Source: Halomonas binhaiensis (GTDB taxonomy: Bacteria; Pseudomonadota; Gammaproteobacteria; Pseudomonadales; Halomonadaceae). From it: a stretch of 64,000 nucleotides of DNA. Numbering within the stretch: the first letter of the stretch is position 1; each line of letters opens with the position of its first letter. Where the stretch lies: contig NZ_CP038437.2 of the NCBI RefSeq assembly GCF_008329985.2, positions 4,340,001 through 4,404,000 on the forward strand. The letters are read 5' to 3'. Under the pieces are notes generated by a model. The model was not told the origin of the DNA, ran no database searches, and saw only the letters and a list, made by a program, of their open reading frames with translations. Shown here piece after piece: positions 38,045 to 51,362 of the stretch. A program made the position numbers and the translations under genes.

Positions 38045-38897
38045 AGGACTTCCCTTCCTCGAGTACGGCCCAGGCCATGTTTACCGCATCCACGTGGGCC
38101 GCCACATCGTGAACACGCAGAATCCGTGCGCCACGCTCCACGGCCAAGGCTGACAGAGCCAGGCTACCGGGCAGGCGCTCTTCCACCGGTCGTTCCAGGA
38201 CCTTGCCGATCATACTCTTGCGGGACATTCCCACCAGCAGCGGCAGCTCGAGTTCCTGCAACTTTTCCATACGGTGAAGCAGGCGAAGATTATGCTCCAC
38301 AGTCTTGGCAAAGCCAAAGCCCGGATCGAGTAGAATCCGCTCGCGGCGAAGGCCAGAGCCTTCACATGCAGCAACACGCTGCGCAAGGAAAGTCATGACC
38401 TCATCTTCCACCGCCCCTTCATAGTGCGGTGCATTCTGCATGTCGCCAGGCTCGCCCAGCATATGCATCAACACGACGGGCAATCCAGTGGCAACAGCAG
38501 CCTGCATTGCGCCTTCACGACGTAGATTGCGCACATCATTGATCATGCCAGCTCCGGCACGAGCAGCTTCACGCATCACCTCTGGAGTGGAGGTATCCAC
38601 GGAGACAAGAGCGTCAAGTTCACGCACCAGGACCTCAACCACCGGCAATACCCGATCCATCTCCTGCTGCGCACTGACGGCCTCTGCACCGGGGCGAGTA
38701 GACTCCCCGCCCACATCAATGATCGCAGCCCCCTCTGCAATCATCTGCCCGGCATGCCGCAGGGCATCATCCGTGGCCAGGTGCCGCCCCCCATCCGAGA
38801 AGGAGTCTGGCGTGACGTTGAGGATGCCCATGATATGCGGATAGGACAGGTCTAGGCGATGGCGGCCACAAGACAGCATAGAGGAGGAGGTTTGCAT
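38037..38897 (-). CDS. folP: Dihydropteroate synthase
   Basis: A 286-residue TIM-barrel enzyme joining 4-aminobenzoate to the pterin in folate synthesis, the sulfonamide target. Signature regions are [15 protein letters not shown] (23-37), [11 protein letters not shown] and [12 protein letters not shown] lies eight bases ahead of the ATG. It stands between ftsH and glmM as usual. Confidence 0.97.
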   Translation of the reverse strand: MQTSSSMLSCGRHRLDLSYPHIMGILNVTPDSFSDGGRHLATDDALRHAGQMIAEGAAIIDVGGESTRPGAEAVSAQQEMDRVLPVVEVLVRELDALVSVDTSTPEVMREAARAGAGMINDVRNLRREGAMQAAVATGLPVVLMHMLGEPGDMQNAPHYEGAVEDEVMTFLAQRVAACEGSGLRRERILLDPGFGFAKTVEHNLRLLHRMEKLQELELPLLVGMSRKSMIGKVLERPVEERLPGSLALSALAVERGARILRVHDVAAHVDAVNMAWAVLEEGKSYG

Positions 38898-38975
38898 CTT
38901 TGGGGTCCTGCTGGATACAACGGATGAAAACGGAGAGGCGCCCCTCTGGGCGCCTCCATAACCTGGTATCGGGAA

Positions 38976-40961
38976 TCAGCTGCCGGCAGGGCCACCCAGC
39001 GGATCGGAAGGACGACGTCCAGGTGTATCGTCGTCTTCTTCATCCCCCTCTACATCAGAGGCTTCGGAAGAGTCTGCTTCTTTACTCGGCTCCCCCGTTA
39101 CCGGAGAGCCGCCATGAGTCCCATTGTCATCCCAATCCTTGGGCGGACGCGGAGCACGACCTTCCATGATGTCCTTGAGCTGGTCGGCATCAATGGTCTC
39201 GTACTGCATCAGCGCATCAGCCATGGCATCGAGCTTATCGCGATTCTCGTGCAGAATACGCTCGGCCTCGGCATAGCATTCATCGATGATCTTGCGTACT
39301 TCCTTGTCCAGGCGAGAGGTCGTCTCTCCCGACTTGAGCTTGCTGCCACCCTGCATGGAACCGCCGAGGAACTGATGAGACTCGTCCTCGTCGTACATGA
39401 TCGGTCCCATCTCTTCCGACAGCCCCCACTTGGCCACCATGCTGTGCGCAAGTTCCGTCGCACGCTTGATGTCATTGGAAGCGCCAGTGGTGACACCATT
39501 CGGCCCCAGGGTCATTTCTTCGGCGATACGACCACCGAACAACGAACAGATCTGACTGATGATCTGCTGACGGGACAAGCTGTAGCGATCCTGTTCAGGC
39601 AGGAACATGGTCACACCCAGAGCGCGGCCACGGGGAATGATAGTGACCTTGTAGACCGGGTCATGCTCCGGCGCGACCAGACCGATGATCGCGTGACCTG
39701 CCTCGTGGTAGGCGGTATTGAGCTTCTCTTTCTCGGTCATGACCATGGAGCGCCGCTCGGCCCCCATCATGATCTTGTCCTTGGCCAGCTCCAGTTCTTC
39801 CATGCTCACCAAACGCTTGTTACGGCGCGCGGCGAACAGTGCAGCCTCATTGACCAGGTTGGCCAGGTCAGCACCGGAAAAACCAGGTGTACCACGGGCG
39901 ATAAAGGACGGCTTGACGTCGTCGGCCAACGGCACCTTGCGCAGATGCACATTGAGAATGTGCTCGCGACCACGGATATCCGGCAGCGGCACGACCACCT
40001 GGCGGTCGAAACGCCCAGGACGCAGCAGGGCTGGGTCAAGAACATCAGGACGGTTGGTCGCAGCGATGACGATGATGCCTTCATTGGCCTCGAAGCCATC
40101 CATCTCGACCAGCAGCTGGTTCAGCGTCTGCTCACGCTCGTCATTGCCGCCGCCCATGCCTGCACCACGCGAACGGCCTACCGCATCGATCTCATCGATG
40201 AAGATGATGCAGGGAGCCTGCTTCTTGGCCTGCTCGAACATGTCGCGCACCCGAGAAGCACCCACACCGACAAACATTTCGACGAAATCAGAACCGGAAA
40301 TGGAGAAGAACGGTACCTTGGCTTCACCTGCAATGGACTTTGCCAGCAACGTCTTACCGGTACCCGGAGGCCCCACCATCAGCACACCGCGCGGAATCGT
40401 ACCGCCAAGGCGCTGGAACTTGGTTGGATCACGCAGGAAGTCAACCAGCTCTTCCACCTCTTCCTTGGCCTCATCACAGCCGGCCACATCGGCAAAGGTG
40501 GTCTTGATCTGATCCTGGGAAAGCAGCTTGGCCTTGGACTTGCCGAAACTCATCGGCCCACCCTTGCCTCCTGCTCCACCCTGCATCTGGCGCATGAAGA
40601 ACATGAAGATGGCCAGAATCAGCAGAATCGGGAAGCTGGCGATCAGCAGCCGCGTCCATATGCTCTGCTCCTCAGGCTTCTTACCGACCACTGTGACGTT
40701 GTGCGACAGCAGATCATCCATCAGCTTGGGGTCCTCTGCTGACGGGCGGATGGTCTGGAAGCTGGAGCCATCGGATCGCTCACCATTGATGGTGTAGCCA
40801 TCGATGGTGACGCTACGGACCTGCTGGTTCTGCACCTGCTCAACGAACTGGGAATAGTTCATTGTGTTGGGTGCGTTTTCGACGCTGAAGTTGTTGAACA
40901 CCGTCAGCAGCACGGCTGCGATGACCAACCACAGAATCAGGTTCTTCGCCATGTCGTTCAA
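38976..40961 (-). CDS. ftsH: ATP-dependent zinc metalloprotease FtsH
   Basis: A 661-residue membrane AAA+ protease that degrades misfolded membrane proteins and regulators such as sigma-32. Two membrane helices (about 6-23 and 104-123) precede the AAA domain with Walker A G-P-P-G-T-G-K-T (197-204) and Walker B I-I-F-I-D-E. The zinc site is H-E-A-G-H (419-423). The first codon used is TTG (Met-Asn-Asp-Met), with GAGGG seven bases upstream; an ATG three codons later is the alternative. The C-terminal tail is acidic (G-D-E-E-D-D-D) beyond residue 630. Confidence 0.98.
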   Translation of the reverse strand: MNDMAKNLILWLVIAAVLLTVFNNFSVENAPNTMNYSQFVEQVQNQQVRSVTIDGYTINGERSDGSSFQTIRPSAEDPKLMDDLLSHNVTVVGKKPEEQSIWTRLLIASFPILLILAIFMFFMRQMQGGAGGKGGPMSFGKSKAKLLSQDQIKTTFADVAGCDEAKEEVEELVDFLRDPTKFQRLGGTIPRGVLMVGPPGTGKTLLAKSIAGEAKVPFFSISGSDFVEMFVGVGASRVRDMFEQAKKQAPCIIFIDEIDAVGRSRGAGMGGGNDEREQTLNQLLVEMDGFEANEGIIVIAATNRPDVLDPALLRPGRFDRQVVVPLPDIRGREHILNVHLRKVPLADDVKPSFIARGTPGFSGADLANLVNEAALFAARRNKRLVSMEELELAKDKIMMGAERRSMVMTEKEKLNTAYHEAGHAIIGLVAPEHDPVYKVTIIPRGRALGVTMFLPEQDRYSLSRQQIISQICSLFGGRIAEEMTLGPNGVTTGASNDIKRATELAHSMVAKWGLSEEMGPIMYDEDESHQFLGGSMQGGSKLKSGETTSRLDKEVRKIIDECYAEAERILHENRDKLDAMADALMQYETIDADQLKDIMEGRAPRPPKDWDDNGTHGGSPVTGEPSKEADSSEASDVEGDEEDDDTPGRRPSDPLGGPAGS

Positions 40962-41015
40962 GGGACTACCCTCAATTGCAAGAATCTGTCAGCCCTAAGG
41001 TGCCTATCACTAAGT

Positions 41016-41060
41016 GTTGACACTACCAAAAGCGTTGACACTACAAGTTCGACACTACAG
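41016..41060. repeat. Degenerate tandem repeat in the ftsH-rlmE spacer
   Basis: Three units share (T/C)GACACTAC at 41018-41026, 41036-41044 and 41050-41058, with variable fill. The spacer (40962-41200) has no reading frame of interest. The TTGACA strings it contains face away from ftsH. Confidence 0.75.
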
Positions 41061-41200
41061 GAGCCTGGCTTGTTCGGCCAGTAATGCAGATGAACCGCAC
41101 CTAACGGGCAGCACTACATATTACTTTGCCAAATACCGATGAATTTTTCCGGCTATCGCCTCAGTAGCCATCTTCTATCTAGAAGAATAGTCGTCGTCCA

Positions 41201-41893
41201 TCAGCCACGAAAATTCTCTGCCAGCAAATACACCTCGCGTGAACGTGCACGTGAGGCACCTGGCTTGCGCGTTACCACTCGATCGAAGCTGCCGCGCAAA
41301 TCCTTTAGATAGGCATCGAAGCCCTCGCCCTGGAACACCTTTGCCACGAAGCGGCCTCCAGGACGCAATGTCTGTCGAGCAAGATCAAGCGCCAGCTCCA
41401 CCAGATACATGGCCTGAGGCTGATCAATTGCTGCCATACCACTCATATTGGGGGCCATATCCGACATCACAAGGTCTACCGGACGATTTCCTAGTACAGA
41501 AAGGATTTCCTCAAGCACACTTTCTTCGGTGAAATCCCCCTGAATGAAGTCGACACCCGCCAGAGCGTCCATCTCGAGGATGTCCGAAGCGATCACCACG
41601 CCATCATCACCAACTCGATCAGCGGCAATCTGACTCCAGCCACCTGGCGCGGCCCCTAGATCGATGACCGTCATACCGGGCTTGAACAGCTTGTCTTTCT
41701 CATCCAGCTCGATCAGCTTGTAGCTGGCCCGGGAGCGATAGCCATCCTGCCAGCTCTGCTGTACGTAGCGATCATCGAAGTGCTCCTTGAGCCAACTTGC
41801 GCTGCTCTTGCTGGCATTGCTCTTGTTGACATTGCTCTTGCCTCCACGCTTGGTAGAGGAAGAAGACGTCTGAGAGGAACGCTTGGATGCCAC
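41201..41893 (-). CDS. rlmE: 23S rRNA 2'-O-methyltransferase RlmE (FtsJ)
   Basis: A 230-residue SAM-dependent methyltransferase that modifies U2552 of 23S rRNA. The SAM loop is [11 protein letters not shown]. The catalytic K-D-K residues lie in [15 protein letters not shown] and F-V-A-K-V-F-Q-G. The first 33 residues are a Ser/Lys/Asn-rich extension absent from E. coli RlmE. It is divergent from yhbY and upstream of ftsH as in other gammaproteobacteria. Confidence 0.95.
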   Translation of the reverse strand: MASKRSSQTSSSSTKRGGKSNVNKSNASKSSASWLKEHFDDRYVQQSWQDGYRSRASYKLIELDEKDKLFKPGMTVIDLGAAPGGWSQIAADRVGDDGVVIASDILEMDALAGVDFIQGDFTEESVLEEILSVLGNRPVDLVMSDMAPNMSGMAAIDQPQAMYLVELALDLARQTLRPGGRFVAKVFQGEGFDAYLKDLRGSFDRVVTRKPGASRARSREVYLLAENFRG

Positions 41894-42093
41894 GCAATCA
41901 CCTGGAAACAGCTACGGGAAAATATCGTCCACACGCCCCGCCGCCCCATGCCTGGGTTTAAGGGTCTACAGGATGTGGAAAATCAGCCTGCGGGACGACA
42001 TATTCCAAGAAGAAAATATCGTGACGCTTCCGCCAAGGGCGAATTCGCCGTAACATGTGCAGTCGCGCCAATTTTGGGAAGAAGCAAGATACC

Positions 42094-42420
42094 ATGAGCT
42101 TGTCACAGGCACAAAAGAAAGCATTCCGTAGCATTGGTCACCACCTGGACCCGGTAGTGACGGCATCGGAACACGGCATCTCCGAGGGCCTGCTGGCCGA
42201 ACTCGACCGGGCGCTGAATGACCACGAGCTGATCAAGGTGAAGCTTGCCATTCCAGATCGTGACGACCGCACTGCGGTGCTCGACGAACTGGCCAAGGCC
42301 AGCAAGGCCGAGATCATCCAGAAAATCGGCAAGGTTGCCCTGCTCTACCGCGCCAACCCCAAGGCCAATCCGAAGCTGTCCAATATTACACGCTTCGCCG
42401 ATCACCACGGCCGCCACTGA
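42094..42420 (+). CDS. yhbY: YhbY-family RNA-binding protein (CRM domain)
   Basis: A 108-residue single CRM-domain protein that binds pre-50S particles. Typical parts are L-D-P-V-V, G-I-S-E-G-L-L-A-E-L-D-R-A-L-N-D-H-E-L-I-K-V-K and a lysine-rich end. The ATG at 42094 fits the family start. It is divergent from rlmE. Its TGA is followed without a gap by a heptamer tandem repeat. Confidence 0.93.
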   Translation: MSLSQAQKKAFRSIGHHLDPVVTASEHGISEGLLAELDRALNDHELIKVKLAIPDRDDRTAVLDELAKASKAEIIQKIGKVALLYRANPKANPKLSNITRFADHHGRH

Positions 42421-42481
<61 letters not shown>

Positions 42482-42509
42482 AGCCTATCTGGCGTAGCTT
42501 GCGGCTCGG

Positions 42510-43424
42510 CTATTCCGGAAGAGGAATAAATTCTTCCTCATCTCCAGGTACTTTAGGAAAGGCACCGCTCTTCCAGTCTTGCCTGGCCTGTTCGATACGT
42601 TCCTTGCGGCTGGATACAAAGTTCCAGTCGACGTAGCGCCTGGACATCTTTTCTCCACCGATAATTCCGATGCGACACTCTGTGACGGCCTCCAGGATCA
42701 CGCCGGCGCCTGCGGCACAGACTGCCAGAGAATGCTCGGGAATCTCGGTTACTCCTGCCCTCACCTCTCCCTGAGCAGTATACACAGCAAGCTCCTCTGC
42801 ATGCGGCAAGGCAAGACGCTGCCCCGGCTGTAGATACGCCTCTACATACAGCGTCTCAGCATAGGTCTTCACTGGTGAAGTGACGCCATAGGCCGTTCCC
42901 ATCATTACTCGCAATGACACACCTGCGGCTTCCAGTGCGGGGATAACGGAAGACGGATAATGATAGAAAGCAGGGTCGATCTCTTCGTCTTCCTCCGGCA
43001 GAACCAACCATAATTGCAGACCATGCAGGCGACGGGGCGCGCGAGTGAGCTCAGGGCGCTCACGCTCGGAGTGAGTGATTCCCCTCCCCGCCACCATCAG
43101 ATTGATATCCCCCGGGCGAATGGGCTGCACACTGCCCAGGGAGTCCCGGTGCAGAATTTCACCTTCAAACAGATACGTGACCGTTGCCAGATTGACATGA
43201 GGATGAGGGCGCACATTGATACCCTCGCCAACGGGAAAGTCAGCCGGCCCCATGTGGTCAAAGAATATCCAGGGCCCCACCATCTTGCGCTTGGCCGTTG
43301 GCAAGGAGCGGCGCACCGAGAAATTGCCAATATCCTTTTCGCGGGTCTCGATCAGCAACTCGATCTCACCTGAGCACTGCTCATATTCACACCACTGCTC
43401 AGCATTGTCGGTAGGATTACTCAT
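42510..43424 (-). CDS. Pirin-family protein
   Basis: A 304-residue bicupin. The N-terminal cupin has the pirin metal-site motif H-P-H-V-N-L-A-T-V-T-Y-L-F-E-G and G-R-G-I-T-H-S-E-R, and F-F-D-H-M-G-P lies ahead of it. Some bacterial pirins are quercetin dioxygenases and others act as regulators; the role here is unknown. It lies between greA and yhbY, where relatives usually have no gene, on the minus strand and convergent with yhbY. Confidence 0.88.
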   Translation of the reverse strand: MSNPTDNAEQWCEYEQCSGEIELLIETREKDIGNFSVRRSLPTAKRKMVGPWIFFDHMGPADFPVGEGINVRPHPHVNLATVTYLFEGEILHRDSLGSVQPIRPGDINLMVAGRGITHSERERPELTRAPRRLHGLQLWLVLPEEDEEIDPAFYHYPSSVIPALEAAGVSLRVMMGTAYGVTSPVKTYAETLYVEAYLQPGQRLALPHAEELAVYTAQGEVRAGVTEIPEHSLAVCAAGAGVILEAVTECRIGIIGGEKMSRRYVDWNFVSSRKERIEQARQDWKSGAFPKVPGDEEEFIPLPE

Positions 43425-43436
43425 GCCACGCTCCCC

Positions 43437-43496
43437 AGAGGCCTTTCACAGAGGCCTTTCACAGAGGCTTTTCACAAGGACTTTTACACAGGCTCT
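43437..43496. repeat. 13-bp tandem repeat upstream of the pirin gene
   Basis: Three units AGAGGC(C/T)TTTCAC (43437-43475) are followed by two decayed ones. It starts 12 bases ahead of the pirin start codon, in the region where its ribosome site and promoter should be. Confidence 0.85.
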
Positions 43497-43541
43497 CGAC
43501 TCAGCTTAGCCCACGGTCTTCATAAGAGGAGCATCCATGAA

Positions 43542-43574
43542 AAAACCCCGGCGGCCACTGGCCACCGGGGTTTT
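43542..43574 (-). terminator. Intrinsic terminator after greA
   Basis: AAAACCCCGG pairs with CCGGGGTTTT, with an inner GGCC/GGCC stem and one mismatch. On the minus strand a run of six or more T follows. It lies 30 bases past the greA stop and ends the carA-carB-greA transcript. Confidence 0.92.
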
Positions 43575-43603
43575 CCTGAGCGCTTGCCGAGAGGCGTTTC
43601 GGC

Positions 43604-44076
43604 TTACAGATGATCGACGCCGGAAATTTCATACTCCACTTCACCACCCGGAGTACGAACGACGACTATCTCGCCTTCTTCCTTGCCAATCAGAGCACGG
43701 GCAATGGGCGAAGTGACAGAGATACGGCTCTGCTTGATGTCAGCCTCATCCTCACCCACGATGCGATACGTTACTTCCTCGTCCGTATCGAGGTTGAGCA
43801 GCTCCACCGTGACACCAAAAATCACCTTGCCCGTCTTGGGCAGCTTGGTGACATCAATGACCTGGGCATTGGACAGCTTGCCTTCGATCTCCTGGATCCG
43901 GCCCTCGATAAAGCCCTGCTGCTCGCGAGCGGCATGATATTCGGCGTTCTCCTTGAGATCGCCATGCTCGCGGGCCTCGGCGATGGCAGCAATCACCTGC
44001 GGGCGCTCCACGCTCTTGAGCTGTTCAAGCTCACTGCGCAAACGTTGCTCACCGGTGACGGTCATCGGGACCTTGT

Positions 44077-44080
<4 letters not shown>
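43604..44080 (-). CDS. greA: Transcription elongation factor GreA
   Basis: GreA rescues stalled RNA polymerase by stimulating transcript cleavage. The length is 158 residues, exactly as usual, with T-x-x-G-x-x-x-L-R-x-E-L-E-Q-L at the start, the coiled-coil tip region [17 protein letters not shown] and the C-terminal F-G-V-T-V-E-L. AGGAGCG supports the ATG at 44080, which overlaps the carB stop (ATGA). The carB-greA coupling is known from pseudomonads. Confidence 0.98.
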
Positions 44081-47307
<3,227 letters not shown>

Positions 47308-47371
47308 GGTGCTTCCCGCTAGAAATTTGGTCTATGAGCTGATGACGACTGCAATACCTTTCACACAAGCC

Positions 47372-48517
47372 TCAGCGGCGTGCGCGCATCATCTCGATAA
47401 AGCGATCAAACAGGGGCGCCACGTCACGAGGACCTGGGCTCGCTTCCGGATGTCCCTGGAAGCTGAAGGCTGGTTTGTCAGTGCGCTCGATACCCTGCAA
47501 GGTGCCGTCGAACAGTGAACGATGAGTCGCGCGCAGAGTGTCCGGCAATGTCGCCTCATCAGCAGCGAAACCATGGTTCTGACTGGTGATCATTACATGC
47601 CCGGTATCGAGATCCTGCACCGGGTGGTTGGCTCCATGGTGGCCATGCCCCATCTTCACAGTGGTAGCGCCGCTGGCCAGGGCCAGCAACTGGTGCCCAA
47701 GACAGATGCCAAAGATCGGCGTTTCGGTCTCGAGCAGCTCCTGGATGGCCTTGATGGCGTAATCACAGGGCTCGGGGTCGCCAGGTCCATTGGACAGGAA
47801 AATTCCATCCGGATTCAGCGCCATCACCTCGGCAGACGGTGTCTGGGCAGGCACCACGGTCAAACGGCAGCCACGACTGGCCAGCATGCGCAGGATATTG
47901 AACTTGACGCCATAGTCGTAGGCCACCACATGGAAAGGACGCTCTTCCTTGGTGGTATCGGCATAGCCTTCACCCAGAGCCCATTCACCTTCCGTCCACT
48001 CATAGCCTTCCGTGCATGACACCACCTTGGCCAGATCCATGCCCTTCAACCCCGGGAAGGCACGCGCGGCTTCCAGTGCGCGGGCTTCTGCATCCGCTCC
48101 TTCCGCTTCTGCGCCCGCCAGGATGGCACCGTTCTGAGCGCCCTTGTCGCGCAGAATGCGGGTCAGGCGACGAGTATCAATATCGGCGATACCGATGACG
48201 TTGTGGCTGGAGAGGTAGTCGGACAGGCTCTGGGTGGAGCGAAAGTTACTGGCAACAAGAGGAAGATCACGGATAACGAGGCCGGCTGCCGCGATGCTGG
48301 AGGATTCAACATCCTCTGGGTTGATGCCGGTATTGCCAATATGAGGATAGGTAAGCGTAACGATCTGACGAGAATAAGAAGGGTCGGTGAGAATTTCCTG
48401 GTAGCCGGTCATGGCCGTATTGAACACCACTTCACCACTGGTCTGCCCATCAGCGCCAATGGCCGTGCCGTGGAATACGCTGCCATCTTCCAAGGCCAAA
48501 ATCGCGGGTTTGTTCAA
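47372..48517 (-). CDS. carA: Carbamoyl-phosphate synthase small subunit
   Basis: A 381-residue glutaminase subunit that supplies ammonia to CarB. The class I amidotransferase triad Cys272 lies in F-G-I-C-L-G-H-Q, and G-H-H-G-A-N-H-P and H-P-E-A follow. The start is TTG at 48517, backed by GGGAGG eight bases upstream. The spacer before it contains an intrinsic terminator with an overlapping mini-ORF, possibly an attenuator. Confidence 0.98.
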   Translation of the reverse strand: MNKPAILALEDGSVFHGTAIGADGQTSGEVVFNTAMTGYQEILTDPSYSRQIVTLTYPHIGNTGINPEDVESSSIAAAGLVIRDLPLVASNFRSTQSLSDYLSSHNVIGIADIDTRRLTRILRDKGAQNGAILAGAEAEGADAEARALEAARAFPGLKGMDLAKVVSCTEGYEWTEGEWALGEGYADTTKEERPFHVVAYDYGVKFNILRMLASRGCRLTVVPAQTPSAEVMALNPDGIFLSNGPGDPEPCDYAIKAIQELLETETPIFGICLGHQLLALASGATTVKMGHGHHGANHPVQDLDTGHVMITSQNHGFAADEATLPDTLRATHRSLFDGTLQGIERTDKPAFSFQGHPEASPGPRDVAPLFDRFIEMMRARR

Positions 48518-48694
48518 CGCTACGTCCTCCCAAAGAAACTCGTCAAGGTGCCTGTTCGCTCAACCACTGGCGCGCAAAGGCGCCGCCCTTCGCTACCATT
48601 AAAAGTAGCCCGGACCATCGTTTGAAGTGTGGTTCTTGGGAATCACCACGATAACTCCGCCTGGTGGCATGAAATCCTTCGCACACGTAGACGC

Positions 48695-48766
48695 TTATCG
48701 CGGCGTTTCCCTAAAAAAGCGGGACGAAACCCGGTACATGACCGGTTTCATCCCGCTTGTTGTCAT
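48695..48766 (-). CDS. Possible leader peptide overlapping a terminator
   Basis: A 23-codon frame begins with ATG-ACA-ACA at 48766, runs through the whole terminator hairpin and its T-tract, and stops with TAA at 48695-48697. The peptide has four Arg, including its last residue, and a Phe-Phe encoded by the T-tract. Only GAGCGA precedes the ATG, so the ribosome site is weak. If translated, ribosomes would open the hairpin, as in pyrBI-type attenuation. This is speculative; chance is the other explanation. Confidence 0.25.
   Translation of the reverse strand: MTTSGMKPVMYRVSSRFFRETPR
48718..48758 (-). terminator. Intrinsic terminator between dapB and carA
   Basis: AAGCGGGA/TCCCGCTT plus an inner GAAAC-CGGT/ACCG-GTTTC stem form a long hairpin followed on the minus strand by TTTTTTAGGG. 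It lies 230 bases past dapB and 200 before carA. Confidence 0.88.
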
Positions 48767-48951
48767 TCGCTCGGAATGCTGTGCCGGAGCCATCGCCGCC
48801 CCCTTGGGGGAAGGCAATGCTGAGCGAGGAATACCAAGCGCCCGGCCAAAATTTTTGCAATGCTACAGTATCTTCAGCGTTTTTTCTACAGGCATGATGC
48901 CAATAATAGATCTGGAAGACCTGACAAGCTCGACACACCACCCCGCTCAAG

Positions 48952-48982
48952 ATGTCTCATGAAACATGTCTCATGAAACATG
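48952..48982. repeat. 14-bp perfect tandem repeat after dapB
   Basis: ATGTCTCATGAAAC occurs twice head to tail, plus three bases, ending seven bases from the dapB stop codon. Confidence 0.95.
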
Positions 48983-48988
48983 GACGCC

Positions 48989-49816
<828 letters not shown>

Positions 49817-49870
49817 TCAAAATCAGTGACACAGAAGGAAGCCCGCCATCTGGAAAACTCATCTGCAGAG

Positions 49871-49915
49871 CTCATGTTCATGTGAAGAACTCATGTACAT
49901 GTGGAAAGCTCACGT
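49871..49915. repeat. 19-bp degenerate tandem repeat upstream of dapB
   Basis: CTCATGTTCATGTGAAGAA (49871-49889) is followed by CTCATGTACATGTGGAAAG (49890-49908) and a shorter third unit starting CTCACGTAAAG. Each unit contains a CATGT-CATG inverted element. Confidence 0.8.
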
Positions 49916-49921
49916 AAAGAA

Positions 49922-50131
49922 CAGCAGGCTTCCAAAGGAAGCGCTGAACAAATCGGCGAGCATGCTCAAAAGCTATGTTCGTTCCCGACGAACAATCGCA
50001 CTTCCCACATCCATGTGGGTCGCAAGGCGCCCGGAACACAGACCCGTAGCGAAGCGGAGAGAACATCCAAAGGATGGTCAACCGGAGCCTATGGGTATAG
50101 GTGAGGATTCCGACCGGGCTGGCGTACCAGC
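49922..50131. ncRNA. Candidate structured RNA or hairpin-rich repeat element
   Basis: About 210 bases hold a run of stems with little space between them: CAGC..GCTTCC/GGAAGC..GCTG (49922-49946), GAGC/GCTC (49958-49967), TGTTCGT/ACGAACA (49976-49994) and CCCACAT/ATGTGGG (50004-50019). These are followed by CATCC/GGATG (50064-50076), a compound GGT..CGGA..CCTAT/ATAGG..TCCG..ACC stem (50076-50115) and GCTGG/CCAGC (50118-50131). GGGTC/GACCC (50017-50021, 50041-50045) offers an alternative pairing. Open frames cross it on both strands but resemble nothing. The strand and function are unknown. It could be an interspersed repeat, a small RNA, or the leader of the lipoprotein gene that follows. Confidence 0.45.
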
Positions 50132-50260
50132 ACCGCGTAACGCAGTGATTGAACAGCACAGGCATTTATGCAGTGTTTCCCAAATAATGCGGGTGAAATA
50201 CGATCGCAGTATAACAACCCGACAGGCAGGCGTCTGTGTTACCCAAGGAAGGAATTCAAC

Positions 50261-51301
50261 ATGGCGGCAACCTCCCGGTTCACCACACCCCCAGCATGGC
50301 CAGGCTGCCTACGAAGCCTGATCATGGCCTACAGCCCTGCGATACTGCTATGGACGCTGGCAGGCTGCTCTCAACAGGTACAACCCTCGACCCTGGCAGG
50401 TGCCAATGCCATCAGAGGCGCAGAGCCAGAAGCCACTGGCATTGAGATGTGCGGCACCCTGAAACTGCCCGGACACTGGCCCGGCACCGATCTTCCACTT
50501 GGAGGGTTGTCTGCTGCCGGCTGGGACAATGATGAGCAAGTCCTGTATCTGGTCTCGGACCGGGGACGCCTGCATGCTACCCGCCCAGTATTCGACGACG
50601 ACACGCTGATCGACCTGAACATGGTAGACAGTGCGCTGCTCCTGGACGGCAATGGCGACCCCCTTCGCGGCAAGGACGTCGATGCGGAATCCCTGGTCGT
50701 CCTGCACGCCAATGACGACATACCTGGCAACAGCGAACTCCTTATCGGTTTTGAACAGGACCACCGCCTGCAGTCCTTCATGCCCAATGGCCAACCTGTC
50801 GGCGATCCTTTACGACCACAGGGTGCTCAAGGCGCCGACGCCAATGCCGCCATGGAAGCCCTGACAGAAATACCCGGACTGGGCATCATTGCCGGACTCG
50901 AGTCTCCTCCAGAGGGTACCGATGACAAGGTCACGCGGTTGTTCACCATTGACGACCAGCAGCAGTGGCACTATCCACTAACCAGTGCCGTCGGCAGCGC
51001 ACTCACGGACATGGCGCCCATACCGACCAGGACCGGAGAGCCGCCCGCCGCGCTGATGCTGGAGCGCGCCTATGCACCACCTCATCCACTGGTAATCAGT
51101 CTGAGCAAGGCCGAACTGCTGACCCCGCCCGACATTCGCGTGACACGCATCACCAGCCTGTCCAGCAGTGAAGGCTGGCGCCTGGACAACATGGAAGGCC
51201 TCGCCGCCCTGCCCGACTCACGCTTCCTGATGGTCAGCGACGACAACTTCAGCATCCTGCAGCGTAGCCTGGTCACCTGCTTCCGCCTTGCCGGGTCTTA
51301 A
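50261..51301 (+). CDS. Lipoprotein with phytase-like esterase domain
   Basis: A 346-residue predicted lipoprotein: a hydrophobic segment ends in L-A-G-C, with Cys36 as the lipidation site. The rest resembles the 'esterase-like activity of phytase' domain, a beta-propeller-like fold, with G-L-S-A-A-G-W, L-Y-L-V-S-D-R-G-R and, near the end, N-M-E-G-L-A-A-L-P-D-S-R-F-L-M-V-S-D-D-N-F. The substrate is unknown; phosphate esters are one option by family. AAGGAAGG supports the ATG at 50261. The stop codon is the first base group of a tandem repeat. It belongs to the insertion between dapB and dnaJ. Confidence 0.75.
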   Translation: MAATSRFTTPPAWPGCLRSLIMAYSPAILLWTLAGCSQQVQPSTLAGANAIRGAEPEATGIEMCGTLKLPGHWPGTDLPLGGLSAAGWDNDEQVLYLVSDRGRLHATRPVFDDDTLIDLNMVDSALLLDGNGDPLRGKDVDAESLVVLHANDDIPGNSELLIGFEQDHRLQSFMPNGQPVGDPLRPQGAQGADANAAMEALTEIPGLGIIAGLESPPEGTDDKVTRLFTIDDQQQWHYPLTSAVGSALTDMAPIPTRTGEPPAALMLERAYAPPHPLVISLSKAELLTPPDIRVTRITSLSSSEGWRLDNMEGLAALPDSRFLMVSDDNFSILQRSLVTCFRLAGS

Positions 51302-51352
51302 GAACAGGTCTTATGAATAGGCCTTAAGAGCAGGCCTTATAAGCAGGCTCTA
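51301..51352. repeat. 13-bp tandem repeat, four units
   Basis: AGAACAGGTCTTA, TGAATAGGCCTTA, AGAGCAGGCCTTA and TAAGCAGGCTCTA follow without gaps, starting at the last base of the lipoprotein stop codon. It ends ten bases before the convergent EamA gene. Confidence 0.92.
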
Positions 51353-51362
51353 GAAATCCACA

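Larger units (their letters stand above)
48518..48988. other. Spacer between dapB and carA
   Basis: This 471-base spacer holds a 14-bp tandem repeat next to the dapB stop (48952-48982), a strong minus-strand terminator (48718-48758) and a 23-codon frame across it (48695-48766). The 200 bases between the terminator and carA show no other clear element. Confidence 0.6.

Noticed and set aside
39114..40742. 542-codon open frame opposite ftsH
   Set aside because: It is antisense to a complete ftsH gene; the long frame comes from base composition. The same applies to 31203-32726 (opposite infB) and 44647-46386 (opposite carB).
41017..41040. TTGACA boxes as promoters for a plus-strand gene
   Set aside because: They are part of a degenerate tandem repeat, no -10 box follows at the right distance, and the next plus-strand gene is 1 kb away.
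48711..48950. 79-codon minus-strand frame between dapB and carA
   Set aside because: It crosses the terminator hairpin, has no ribosome site and no family resemblance.
49878..50321. Overlapping frames on both strands across the hairpin-rich element
   Set aside because: Both are interrupted by many hairpins, lack ribosome sites and resemble no known family. Kept only as an alternative to the RNA reading.
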